NCBI RefSeq assembly: GCF_028368995.1 | Contig: NZ_JAQNDL010000001.1 | Coordinates: forward strand, 2,506,001 to 2,570,000 | DNA length: 64,000 bases | Source of the DNA: Nannocystis bainbridge | Lineage (GTDB): Bacteria; Myxococcota_A; Polyangia; Nannocystales; Nannocystaceae | Reading direction: 5' to 3' | Shown: positions 17,000 through 24,862 of the stretch, piece after piece | Layout: each line of letters begins with the position of its first letter | Position numbering within the stretch: position 1 is the first letter of the stretch | Translations under genes and position numbers: made by a program | The notes under the pieces: generated by a model | Seen by the model: only the letters and a program-made list of their open reading frames with translations | Told to the model about the DNA's origin: nothing | The model's database searches: none

Positions 17000-18342
17000 C
17001 ACGCCTACCTCTCAGCCTCTCCTTGCTCCTCCCCCTCGTCGGCGCCTGTGAGCTCAACGGCGTCACGCTCACCGGCGCCGACACCGACGGGGGCACCGTG
17101 TCCACCACGGGCGACGGACCCGGCAACTCGAGCGCGACGACCACCACCGCCCCGACGTCGACCACCGATCCCTCCGCCGGCTCTGACAGCGAGCCCACCA
17201 CCGAGGCCTCGACCGGCGAGGTGCCCTCGGTCAGCGCCGTCGATATCCTGTTCGTCATCGACAACTCCGGGAACATGGCCCGTCACCAGGAGCGCCTGGT
17301 CGAGAGCATCCCCGCCCTGCTGGCCGGGCTCGACGGCCAGGATCTGCGGATCGCCGTCACCACCACCGACACCGGCAACCCGCGCTGCCCCGCCGCGCAG
17401 ACCACCCCCGAGGGCGGCAAGTTCGTCATGCGCAGATGCGTCGACGCGATCGACCAGGGTGACTTCATCTTCGACGAAGAGGACTTCTCGAGCGCGTGCA
17501 CCGATCATTGCACGCTCTCCGCCATCGACTTCACCGTCGCTCCGACGTCCACGGCACTCGACCCCGCTCCGAAGCCGCGTAATTGGATCGAGCGCACCGG
17601 GGGCGACCTCAACGTCGGCACCAGCCTGGCCGACGCGCTCGCCTGCGCGCTGCCGCAGGGCGTGTCCGGCTGCGGCTTCGAGTCGCCGCTGCAAGCGATG
17701 TCGTTCGCACTGACCCTGGCACTCACCAGCGACAGCCAGACCAACTACGGTTTCCTCCGCCCCGAGGCCGACCTGCGCATCATCATCGTCACCGACGAGG
17801 CCGACTGCAGCTATCGGCACGAGTTCAAGGACATCTTCACCACCAACAAGACCTTTTGGGAGAATCCCGATCGCCCCGACGCCACCAGCGCCGTCTGCTT
17901 CAACGCCGGCGTGAAGTGCGACGGTCCCGGACCGACCTACGCGAGCTGCGAGGCGGTCGACTTCGCCGCTGACGGGACGGTGGCCGCCGATCCCGCGCAG
18001 GCCGTGCTGCGCCCGATCTCGGAGTACGTCGAGCTCTTGCAGGACATCCAGGCCACCAAGACCGGCGGCGCGAGCGTGGGGCTGTTCGCCCTCGCCGGTG
18101 TCCCGCATGGCTTCGAGACCGGGACCGTCCCGCTGGTCTACGCCGACGACCCCGACCCCGACCAGCAGGAGCTGTTCGGGATCGCCGCCGGCTGCGTCGC
18201 CGCCGACGACGCGAACATCACCGCCATCCCGCCGACCCGCCTGATCGGCCTCGCCACCTCGATGCTCGGCGCCCCGCAGATCTTCTCGATCTGCGACGAA
18301 GACTTCGACGCCGCCATGACTGCCGCCGGCTCCACGCCTTGA
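16996..18342 (+). CDS. vWA-like lipoprotein, last gene of sigma cassette
   Basis: A 448-residue lipoprotein with lipobox VGAC (Cys about residue 18) and a Thr/Ser linker to about residue 80. The vWA-like domain has MIDAS DILFVIDNSGNMARHQ and a later LRIIIVTDEADCSY strand. Many cysteines (MRRCVDA, SACTDHCTLS, CALPQGVSGCG, GVKCDG, ASCEAVD, AAGCVA, SICDEDF) indicate a disulfide-stabilised extracytoplasmic protein. The myxobacterial vWA lipoprotein family usually reads VIDNSGSM; here Asn replaces the second Ser. The start overlaps the preceding stop (ATGA), so translation is coupled. Confidence 0.85.
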   Translation: MTRLPLSLSLLLPLVGACELNGVTLTGADTDGGTVSTTGDGPGNSSATTTTAPTSTTDPSAGSDSEPTTEASTGEVPSVSAVDILFVIDNSGNMARHQERLVESIPALLAGLDGQDLRIAVTTTDTGNPRCPAAQTTPEGGKFVMRRCVDAIDQGDFIFDEEDFSSACTDHCTLSAIDFTVAPTSTALDPAPKPRNWIERTGGDLNVGTSLADALACALPQGVSGCGFESPLQAMSFALTLALTSDSQTNYGFLRPEADLRIIIVTDEADCSYRHEFKDIFTTNKTFWENPDRPDATSAVCFNAGVKCDGPGPTYASCEAVDFAADGTVAADPAQAVLRPISEYVELLQDIQATKTGGASVGLFALAGVPHGFETGTVPLVYADDPDPDQQELFGIAAGCVAADDANITAIPPTRLIGLATSMLGAPQIFSICDEDFDAAMTAAGSTP

Positions 18343-18362
18343 GCTCGTCGCGACGCGGAGAC

Positions 18363-18385
18363 GGACGCGAGCGTCGCTCGCGTCC
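18363..18385. terminator. Perfect 9-bp hairpin between convergent genes
   Basis: GGACGCGAG-CGTCG-CTCGCGTCC lies between the vWA lipoprotein stop (18342) and the phosphorylase stop (18392). There is no T-run on either strand. It probably marks a bidirectional transcription end. Confidence 0.5.
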
Positions 18386-18391
18386 ATGACC

Positions 18392-19243
18392 TCAGCGCGG
18401 AGTCTTCAGCTCGAGGCCCGGGTGCCAGATCGGCCGCGTACCGCGGGCCTGCTCCATCGCGTCGAGCAGGTGCAGCGCGCCCAGGCCGGTCGCTACGCAT
18501 GCCTTTTCGGCCATGTCCTTTTGGCCAGCCGAGATGAACACGTCGTCGGCGCGGGTCGCATAGACCGCGCACACCGCCCCGGCCACGAACCCGCGCAGCG
18601 TCGCCAGCGTCAGCAGGCACGCCGTCTCCATCTCGAGGTTCTTGACGCCCTGGCGGGCCAGGCGATCGACGATGTCGGGCTCGCGCGGCGCGAAGCCCTG
18701 GACCGCCCGGCCCTGGCCGGCGTAGAAGCTCGGCGACGTCGCCGTCACGCCGACGTGGTAGCGGTGCCCGATCGCGTCGGCGGCGGCCGCCAGGGCCATC
18801 ACCGCCTGCGGATCTGCGACGGCCGGGTACGAGTCCTCGACGTAGAACCGCGTCGTGTTCTCGAGCCGCAGCGCCGCCTGCGAGATCACCAGATCGCCGA
18901 GCGACATCCCCGGCTGCAGCGCGCCCGTGCTGCCGCAGCGGATCATCACCGGGCGCTCGACGCACTGGCACAGCTCGACGATCGCGATCTCGGTGCTGGC
19001 CGCGCCCATGCCGGTGCCCATCACGCTGACGCGCAGGCCCTGATGCACACCCGTGATCGTCACGAACTCGCGGTTCGAGCGCTCGAGCTCGACCTTCTCG
19101 AAGTTGCCGGCGACCCGGCGCGCGCGCTCGGGGTCGCCGACCAAAATCATGTGGCGGGCCACCTCGCCAGGCGCGAGAGCGATGTGATACTGCCGGCCCT
19201 CGGCGTCGCGGACGTTGGTGGCGGACTCGTAGCCTTGCGTCAT
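18392..19243 (-). CDS. udp: Nucleoside phosphorylase (uridine phosphorylase-like)
   Basis: A 283-residue purine/uridine phosphorylase-1 family enzyme. It cleaves a nucleoside with phosphate to base and (deoxy)ribose-1-phosphate. The motifs are ILVGDPERARRVAGNFEKVE (nucleoside/phosphate site), VSVMGTGMGAASTEIAIVEL, MIRCGSTGALQPGMSLGDLV and NLEMETACLLTLA with the conserved MET-type ribose-binding residue region. The start overlaps the deoC stop (ATGA). With deoC this makes a nucleoside-salvage unit that feeds deoxyribose into central metabolism. Uridine rather than purine specificity is a family-level judgement. Confidence 0.85.
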   Translation of the reverse strand: MTQGYESATNVRDAEGRQYHIALAPGEVARHMILVGDPERARRVAGNFEKVELERSNREFVTITGVHQGLRVSVMGTGMGAASTEIAIVELCQCVERPVMIRCGSTGALQPGMSLGDLVISQAALRLENTTRFYVEDSYPAVADPQAVMALAAAADAIGHRYHVGVTATSPSFYAGQGRAVQGFAPREPDIVDRLARQGVKNLEMETACLLTLATLRGFVAGAVCAVYATRADDVFISAGQKDMAEKACVATGLGALHLLDAMEQARGTRPIWHPGLELKTPR

Positions 19244-19953
19244 CTCTGCTCCTGACCTGCCCCGACGACCCTGTCGAAGGGGACATCTTCGTCCCAGCCG
19301 GCGACGATCGCCACCGACGCGCTGGCGCCGAGGCGCGACGCCCCGGCGGCCAGCATGGCCCTCGCGGTCGCGGCGTCGGCGATCCCGCCGCTGGCCTTGA
19401 CCCCCACGTCCGGGCCGACGGCCGCGCGCATGCGCTGGACCGCCGCGACCGTCGCTCCGCCCGGGCCGAAGCCGGTCGAGGTCTTCACGAACCGCGCCCC
19501 CGCGGCCACGCTGAGGCGGCACGCGACGTCGATCTCGTGCGGCTCCAGCAGCGCCGTCTCGAGGATCACCTTCGTCAGGTGGGCCCCGTCGCCCGCGCGC
19601 ACCACTCCCTGGATGTCCGAAAGGACAGCCGCTTCATCGCCGTCGCGCAGGGCTCCGAGCGCGATCACCATGTCGAGCTCCTCGGCCCCGTCGGCCAGCG
19701 CCTGCGCCGCCTCGGCCGCCTTGATCGCCGGCGAGTTGGCGCCGAGCGGGAAGCCGATCACCGTGCACACCTTCGCGCCCGCGCCCAGCGACGCCAGCGT
19801 GCGGCGGGCCAGCGCGACCCGGCTCGGCTGCACGCATACGCTGAAGAACCCGCCCTCGGCGGCCTCGCGGCACAGCTGCTCGACCTGCGCCGCGGTCGCG
19901 GTCGCGCGCAGCAGCGTGTGGTCGATGTGCGCGGCCAGCTCGGCGCGGCGCAT
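19240..19953 (-). CDS. deoC: Deoxyribose-phosphate aldolase
   Basis: A 237-residue class I aldolase that splits deoxyribose-5-phosphate into acetaldehyde and glyceraldehyde-3-phosphate. Signature segments are HIDHTLLRATAT, VCVQPSRVALA, VCTVIGFPLGANSPAIKAAE, AEELDMVIALG, LTKVILETALL, FVKTSTGFGPGGAT (Schiff-base Lys) and VGVKASGGI (second Lys). Length is normal for the family. Its ATG is 5 bases downstream of the small lipoprotein stop, and its stop overlaps the phosphorylase start. A TGTCC-GAAA-GGACA hairpin lies within the gene. Confidence 0.95.
   Translation of the reverse strand: MRRAELAAHIDHTLLRATATAAQVEQLCREAAEGGFFSVCVQPSRVALARRTLASLGAGAKVCTVIGFPLGANSPAIKAAEAAQALADGAEELDMVIALGALRDGDEAAVLSDIQGVVRAGDGAHLTKVILETALLEPHEIDVACRLSVAAGARFVKTSTGFGPGGATVAAVQRMRAAVGPDVGVKASGGIADAATARAMLAAGASRLGASASVAIVAGWDEDVPFDRVVGAGQEQR
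19614..19627. repeat. TGTCC-GAAA-GGACA hairpin
   Basis: A perfect 5-bp stem with a GAAA loop, a GNRA-type tetraloop on the plus strand. It lies inside deoC between the VIALGALRDG and IQGVVRAGDG segments. Confidence 0.8.
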
Positions 19954-19958
19954 GGGCC

Positions 19959-20357
19959 TCAATCCAGGCACTGACGCAGCTCGTTGGCGATGTCGTTCGG
20001 CAGGTCGGGGCAGTCCTCGATGTCGTCGAGGGCATCGACGCCGCAGCCGAGGCGCGCGAGGTCGGTGCAGGTCTTGCCGTTGAGGCAGCCCGCGAGGCGG
20101 TTGTTGGCCGCGGTGAGGCAGTCGAGCTGGGCCTCGTAGTTGCCCTCGGCGTTCTTGAACAGCGCCTCGACGCACGCCTGCTCGCCCGCGGTGGGGGGCG
20201 CGTCCTCGCGGCACTCCTCTTCGTTGGGGGTGCAGCCGCACTCGGCCAGCTCCTTGGCGACCAGGGACTCGTTGAAGTCGTCGACGTGCGGACCGACCCC
20301 GCAACCCGCGGCGAAAGCGACCAACAAGGACACGATGGGCATCGAGAGGCGCTTCAT
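19959..20357 (-). CDS. Small Cys-rich lipoprotein upstream of deoC
   Basis: A 132-residue lipoprotein: MKRLSMPIVSLLVAFAAGCG with Cys at about residue 19. The mature part has about nine further cysteines (CGCTPNEEEC, GEQACVEAL, LDCLTAANN, GCLNGKTC, LARLGCGV, CLD). The pattern suggests a small disulfide-rich helical domain; no family is recognised. AGGAGC lies about 9 bases upstream. It is 5 bases from deoC, so it probably shares the transcript. A TATGGT about 45 bases upstream may be the operon's -10. Confidence 0.75.
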   Translation of the reverse strand: MKRLSMPIVSLLVAFAAGCGVGPHVDDFNESLVAKELAECGCTPNEEECREDAPPTAGEQACVEALFKNAEGNYEAQLDCLTAANNRLAGCLNGKTCTDLARLGCGVDALDDIEDCPDLPNDIANELRQCLD

Positions 20358-20460
20358 GGGCAATTCGCTCCTGCGGCCGAGGCGGCCGGCGGGGCGGACC
20401 ATAACAGCCGGGACCGCGCGCCACAACCGCGTTATCTCCCCGAGGAGCGGCGCGGACTGG

Positions 20461-20466
20461 TACATT
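20461..20466 (+). promoter_or_regulatory. TANNNT -10-like element 8 nt before GTG start
   Basis: TACATT ends 8 bases before GTG 20475 and 11 before ATG 20478; the common spacing favours the GTG. Confidence 0.35.
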
Positions 20467-20474
20467 GCGCGCAC

Positions 20475-20882
20475 GTGATGGTCGCGCGCTGGTTCTGGTC
20501 CTTCGCCTTCACCCAGCTGGTGGAAGTGCCGATCTACCTGCGAGCGCTGGGCGGACCCGACCAGGCGCCGAGGCTCTCGCGGCCGCAGCGGTTGGGGCTC
20601 GGATTCCTCGCCTCGGCGCTGACGCACCCCTACGTGTGGTTCGTGTTCTTCGGGGTGTTCTACTCGCGCGCCTACGAAGATCTCGGCTACCACTGGCCGT
20701 TCGTCACCGCCCACCGCTACACCATCTACTTCATCGTCGCCGAGACCTTCGCCGTGGTCGTCGAGGCCCTGCTGCTGCGCGGCTGCGGCCTCCGCCGCGC
20801 CTTCTTGTGGGCCCTGCTCGCCAACGCCACCAGCGCCGGCCTCGGCTTCTTCAGCCGCCACTTCCTCGGCTGGCCCGGATGA
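20475..20882 (+). CDS. Small integral membrane protein
   Basis: A 135-residue protein (134 if ATG 20478 is used) with about four hydrophobic stretches: WFWSFAFTQLVEVPIYL, LGLGFLASALTHPYVWFVFF, YTIYFIVAETFAVVVEALLL and FLWALLANATSAGLGFF. The TQLVEVPIY opening and polar residues inside spans (His, Glu, Thr-Gln) hint at a transport or sensing role. No family can be assigned. It converges with the gene at 20955, separated only by a 14-mer array. Confidence 0.75.
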   Translation: MMVARWFWSFAFTQLVEVPIYLRALGGPDQAPRLSRPQRLGLGFLASALTHPYVWFVFFGVFYSRAYEDLGYHWPFVTAHRYTIYFIVAETFAVVVEALLLRGCGLRRAFLWALLANATSAGLGFFSRHFLGWPG

Positions 20883-20956
20883 CATGCGCAAAAGGACAGG
20901 TCCACAAGGACCTGTCCTTCACGGCATGCCCTTCGGGTCATGCCCGAAGGGTCATC
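20882..20956. repeat. 14-mer array, 5 units, filling a convergent junction
   Basis: Units at 20882, 20896, 20910, 20924 and 20938, exactly 14 apart. Cores are ACATG, ACAGG, ACCTG, GCATG and TCATG; ACAGGTCCACAAGGACCTGT forms a longer hairpin. It runs from one stop codon (20880-20882) to the opposing one (20955-20957). Confidence 0.9.
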
Positions 20957-21932
20957 AATAACGGCGGGCCGGCGGCGGCGGGGCGTACTGGTTGTGGCGC
21001 TCGCTGCTGGCCGGGAACGGCCGCGGGTCGTGCGGCGGCGGCGGCGAGACGTAGGGATCGACGATGACGCCGCGGGCGCGCAGGTTCTCGGCGCTGTCGT
21101 AGTAGACCGTCATCATCACGTCGGGCCGGCGCTTGGCGCGGCGCTCGAACGTCACCTCGCGCACCGAGCTGTGGGTCGTCTCGCCGTACTGCGTGCCGAG
21201 CCGCGCGCTACGGCCGTCGTCGAGCGCCTGCTCCTGGGCGTAGCCGCCGCTCGGGGGCGCCGACGCGGCCCGCTTGGCCGCCGGCGCGTCGGCCGGCGCC
21301 GGCGCCGGTCGGACCTCGGCCGCGCCCGCGCGGCTGCTGGTGTCGTAGTCGCCGTAGAACGGCTCGTAGTAGGGCCGCGTGGCGATCGGCGCCGGCGGGG
21401 TCCGCGGCCGGCGCGGCTGGTGCTCCTTGAACACCGCCACCCCGATCACGCCGACGTGCTGCGGCGTGCCCCAGCGCCCCGAATAGCTGTTGCCGACGTC
21501 GGTGAAGCGGAACGCCGCCACGTGGTCCAGCGACTGACGGAAGCCCTCGATCAGCACCGAGCCGTAGGGCTCGAGCACGTAGCCGCGCTGGGTCTTGTAG
21601 TTGCCGAGCTGGCCGCTCACCACGTCGCGCCCGTCGACCGTCACCACCGCCTCGACGCGCTCGCCCGAGTTGTTGCGGACGCGGATGTTGTAGCGCTCGC
21701 CCATCTGCCCGGCGACGAACATCGAGCCGCGGTGCTGATAGGTCGGCAGCGTCCCGCCGTACCCGCTCTCGATCGAGAGCGACACCTCCTGGCCCCACGG
21801 CGGCGCCACCATCTGCCCCGAATCGCCCCACGGCCGGTGGGCCTCGGCGACGCCTGGTCCGCAGGCGAACACCGCCGTGCCGAGGAGAAGGGTCGCGATC
21901 AGGCCGAAGGACTTGATAGTGGGTCGTCGCAT
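20955..21932 (-). CDS. Conserved-looking lipoprotein with Pro-rich tail
   Basis: A 325-residue protein with a signal peptide and lipobox-like VFAC (Cys about residue 24). A His/Trp/Gly-rich segment leads to a beta domain (about 75-175) containing IRVRNNSGERVEAVVTVDG, YVLEPYGSVLIEGFRQS and GVIGVAVFKEH. The second half is Ala/Pro-rich, with a charged strand-rich stretch (SSVREVTFERRAKR) before a Pro-rich C-terminus. The beta domain resembles hypothetical periplasmic proteins of wide distribution, but I cannot name it. The start has no strong Shine-Dalgarno sequence. Confidence 0.75.
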   Translation of the reverse strand: MRRPTIKSFGLIATLLLGTAVFACGPGVAEAHRPWGDSGQMVAPPWGQEVSLSIESGYGGTLPTYQHRGSMFVAGQMGERYNIRVRNNSGERVEAVVTVDGRDVVSGQLGNYKTQRGYVLEPYGSVLIEGFRQSLDHVAAFRFTDVGNSYSGRWGTPQHVGVIGVAVFKEHQPRRPRTPPAPIATRPYYEPFYGDYDTSSRAGAAEVRPAPAPADAPAAKRAASAPPSGGYAQEQALDDGRSARLGTQYGETTHSSVREVTFERRAKRRPDVMMTVYYDSAENLRARGVIVDPYVSPPPPHDPRPFPASSERHNQYAPPPPARRY

Positions 21933-22090
21933 GTCGTCTGTCTCCGCAGGCCCCGAACGCCGCCGGGGCCCGAACGGGCCGTTCTCCGGCCCTCGCGCCC
22001 CGAACGCCCCCCTCCCCGCGCCGCTTACAGCCCGGCCCCTCCGTGAAGATCGTCACGCCTCCGGCCCCCGGGTCGCGAGCGCCCGCGCGC

Positions 22091-22096
22091 TACCCT
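22091..22096 (+). promoter_or_regulatory. TANNNT -10-like element 8 nt before GTG start
   Basis: TACCCT ends 8 bases before GTG 22105. Confidence 0.4.
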
Positions 22097-22104
22097 TCGC
22101 AGCC

Positions 22105-23475
22105 GTGCCGCTCCGCCGCTCCGCCCTCGCTGTCGCGCTCGCCTTCGGCCTGTCTCTCGGGACAGCTTGCAAGGGCCGCCCGTCCGCCGGGCCCGATCCC
22201 GGCGCCGCGCAGGTCGCCATGGGCTCGTGGCCGGAGTGGCTCGCGCTGACCCCGCTGGTCGACGCCGCCCGCTCGCACGCCGGCCCCACCACCGTCACCG
22301 CGCTCGAGAAGGCCAGCAAGCTGCTGCGCGACGGCAAGGCCCGCAGCGCCGACGACGTGCTCGCCGCCCTGGCCGACAGCGAGGGCCGCCACTGGATCAC
22401 CGTCGCCCGCGCCGACCTGGCCGCGCTCTACTTCACCGTGTGCATCCGCGGCGTCGCCTGGCGGCTCGTCGACCTCGACATCAAGACCCCGCCGACGCGC
22501 AAGAGCGACTACAGCGAGGACACCAAGCTCGGCCCCGGCGACATCGCGGTCGAGGCGATGCTGACCAACCTCGACGCGGCGCTCACGGCCAAGGAGCCGA
22601 TCCTCCAGACCCAGGCGCGGATCGCCCGCGCGCGCGCGACCGCCTACGTGGCGCGCTGCCCGGCCTCGAAGGAGGTCGCCGAGATGGCCCAGGGCATCCT
22701 CAAGGGCGACCTCGCGGCGCTCGCCGCCGAGAACCACCTCACCCCCGACCTCGCGTTCCTGTGGGCCGGCGTGCAGATGGGCGAGTACTCCGGCGCCGCC
22801 GCCAAGCCGTTCCTGCTGCTCGCTCGCGAGGGCGGCTACGACGAGCCGACGATCGCCACCATGCTGGCCGTCATCGCCCTCGAGCAGCGCGAGTTCGCGG
22901 CCGCCGACAAGCACGCCGCCGAGGCCGAGGCCAACTACAAGAAGCTCGGCGACGTCGACCAGCAGGCCCAGGCGCTGTTCCTCCGCGGCGAGGTCGCGCG
23001 CAACAAGGGCGACCTCAAGGCCGCGCGCGGCTTCTACGAGGCCGCGCGCAAGCTCGACGGCGCCCACCTGCCGTCGCTGCTCGGGCTCACGCGCATGACC
23101 CTCGCCGCCGACGGCCAGAGCGCGGCGATCCGCCAGCTCCAGGCCGCCTTCCCGTCGATCCTCCTCGAGGGCCCGCTCGTCACCGACAAGCTCGAGCGCG
23201 CGCTCGACAACCTCGAGGCCTACGTCACCCTGCCGGCCGAGAACGACCTCATCACCGTGTGCCGCGACGCCCTCCTCGTCGACGTCGAGCTCGAGAAGGA
23301 CCTCATGCGCCGCGGCCTGCGCTACTTCTTCGCCGCGACCATGGACGCCCGCCTGGCCGAGTACGACCACGCCCGCTCGCACGCGGTGCTCGCCCGCGAC
23401 GAGTTCGAGGGCGCCAAGATCCCGCCGCCGATCGACATCAACGCCTTCATCGAGCGGCTCGACCGCGTGCACTGA
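22105..23475 (+). CDS. TPR-type lipoprotein
   Basis: A 456-residue lipoprotein starting at GTG, lipobox LGTAC (Cys about residue 22). The rest is almost wholly alpha-helical, with TPR-like pairs in the middle (AIRQLQAAFP, ADKHAAEAEANYKKLGDVDQ, ALFLRGEVARNKGDLKAARG). It is probably a periplasmic protein-protein scaffold. The upstream GTG is preferred because it gives a short signal peptide and has TACCCT 8 bases before it. A 14-mer hairpin element overlaps the lipobox codons. Confidence 0.8.
   Translation: MPLRRSALAVALAFGLSLGTACKGRPSAGPDPGAAQVAMGSWPEWLALTPLVDAARSHAGPTTVTALEKASKLLRDGKARSADDVLAALADSEGRHWITVARADLAALYFTVCIRGVAWRLVDLDIKTPPTRKSDYSEDTKLGPGDIAVEAMLTNLDAALTAKEPILQTQARIARARATAYVARCPASKEVAEMAQGILKGDLAALAAENHLTPDLAFLWAGVQMGEYSGAAAKPFLLLAREGGYDEPTIATMLAVIALEQREFAAADKHAAEAEANYKKLGDVDQQAQALFLRGEVARNKGDLKAARGFYEAARKLDGAHLPSLLGLTRMTLAADGQSAAIRQLQAAFPSILLEGPLVTDKLERALDNLEAYVTLPAENDLITVCRDALLVDVELEKDLMRRGLRYFFAATMDARLAEYDHARSHAVLARDEFEGAKIPPPIDINAFIERLDRVH
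22151..22164. repeat. TGTCT-CTCG-GGACA hairpin
   Basis: A 14-mer family element within the signal-peptide codons of the TPR lipoprotein (GLSLGTAC). Confidence 0.65.
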
Positions 23476-23514
23476 CGGGAATGCGCCGCCGGGATCGTGT
23501 GTAACCCTCGGCAT

Positions 23515-24090
23515 ATGCGAACACCCGCGGCCGTCCTCTCGCTCACCCTCCTCGCCGCTTGCGGCGGAGATGACGACGAACCCTTCGTCCAGCCCGAGGT
23601 CCTCACCGACCAGAGCGGCGCGGTGTTCGGCTGGGAGTGCGACGAAGCCATGAAGTGCCGGCTGAGCCGGCTGGAGGACTCGCCGCCGGCCCCGGTCGAG
23701 GACTGCGGGCCGGAGCTCGAGCCCACCTTCAGCTATTCGTGGGGCCACCTGATCGAGCTGTCGGCGGTGTGCGCCGACTCGAAAGGCTGGGTCAGCTTCC
23801 CGCGGCTCGGCCGACTCGTCGTCTGCGAGGCCGACGGCGACTGCCCCGTCATCGGCAACGACGCCTACGAATGCAACGCCGGCTATTGCAAGAACTCCGC
23901 CCAGGCCGAGTTGTTCGACGACCTGCCCAATCGCTGGGCGATGGAGCAGATCTGCCTCGGCGACACCCCGCGTTACGAGCCCTACGAGGCCTCGCCCGAG
24001 CTCGCCGCCGCGATCGACGAGGCCTGCCCTGGCGGGTCCGACGACCCGTGCCTCAGCCTGCCCGCGGGCTGCCGCGACCCACGGGGCTGA
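23515..24090 (+). CDS. Cys-containing lipoprotein, intact member of tandem pair
   Basis: A 191-residue lipoprotein with lipobox LAAC (Cys about residue 15). The mature domain has LTDQSGAVFGWECDEAM, YSWGHLIELSAVC, LVVCEADGDCPVI and AYECNAGYCKNS, and ends in CLSLPAGCRDPRG. Cysteines are paired regularly. The next locus (24164) encodes a clear paralog with the same order of motifs. A TGTGTAACCCT-like sequence ends about 6 bases before the ATG. No known family is recognised. Confidence 0.8.
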   Translation: MRTPAAVLSLTLLAACGGDDDEPFVQPEVLTDQSGAVFGWECDEAMKCRLSRLEDSPPAPVEDCGPELEPTFSYSWGHLIELSAVCADSKGWVSFPRLGRLVVCEADGDCPVIGNDAYECNAGYCKNSAQAELFDDLPNRWAMEQICLGDTPRYEPYEASPELAAAIDEACPGGSDDPCLSLPAGCRDPRG

Positions 24091-24151
24091 AGGCGCTCGC
24101 CCGCTGATTCCCGGCGCCCCGGCGCCCGCCTGCACCTCGCCGCGCCCGTGT

Positions 24152-24157
24152 TAGGAT
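24152..24157 (+). promoter_or_regulatory. TANNNT -10-like element 6 nt before start
   Basis: TAGGAT ends 6 bases before ATG 24164. Confidence 0.35.
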
Positions 24158-24163
24158 GCGGCC

Positions 24164-24757
24164 ATGCGACGTCTCGCGGTCCTCCCGCTGCTCGCGGCCG
24201 CCTGCATCATCGGCGAAGATCCGGTCGAGGAGCTCAACCCGAAGCGGCTCACCGATCAGAGCGGCGCCGTGTTCGGCTGGGACTGCACGCAATACACCGG
24301 CTGCGAGGTGCGGCGGATCTCCGGCTCCGCCCCCTTGCCCGCTTGCGACCGCGACTACGATCCCTGGTACGGCTACTCGTGGTCGCGCTTCATCTCGATC
24401 GACGGCGCCTGCGTGATCCCGGGCGGCTACGGCGCGTAGGAGTTCGTCGACGAGTGGAGCCGCATGATCGTGTGCGAGGCCGACACCGACTGTCCGCAGC
24501 TCAACTTCTTCGTCGAGCCCGACGCGTTCGAGTGCCGCGCCGGCTACTGTCAGAGCACCAACCTCGCCGCCTATCCGGTCAACGAGCTGCCGCGCCGCTT
24601 CGAGATGATCGACCTGTGCCTCGGCGACGTCGCCCGCGAGGACGGCTGGGACGAGGACGAGACCTTCTGGGCCGCCCTCGACGAGGCCTGCCCGGCCGAC
24701 GACCCGCGCGAGCCCTGCGTGTCGCTGCCGCCCGGCTGCCCCGACACCCGCGGGTGA
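24164..24757 (+). pseudogene. Paralogous lipoprotein interrupted by in-frame TAG
   Basis: One continuous frame encodes a paralog of the 23515 protein, but codon 92 is TAG (24437-24439). Before it come LTDQSGAVFGWDC and YSWSRFISIDGACVIPGGYG; after it EFVDEWSRMIVCEADTDCPQ, AFECRAGYCQST and CVSLPPGCPDTRG. These match the intact paralog in order and spacing on both sides of the stop. Nothing else is lost, so the stop is recent, is a sequencing error, or is read through. A separate protein from ATG 24464 would lack a signal peptide. Confidence 0.8.
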
Positions 24758-24770
24758 GGACCGCCGGCGG

Positions 24771-24854
24771 GCGTGCCCGAACGAACATGCTCGAACGGAC
24801 ATGCCCCAGCGCGCATGTCCCGATGAACATGCTGCGAAGGACAGGCTCGGCTCG
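24771..24854. repeat. 14-mer array, about 6 units, in a convergent junction
   Basis: Units at 24771 (degenerate), 24785, 24799, 24813, 24827 and 24841, exactly 14 apart. It lies between the broken lipoprotein (ends 24757) and the minus-strand gene (stop 24863). Confidence 0.9.
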
Positions 24855-24862
24855 CCCGCGGC

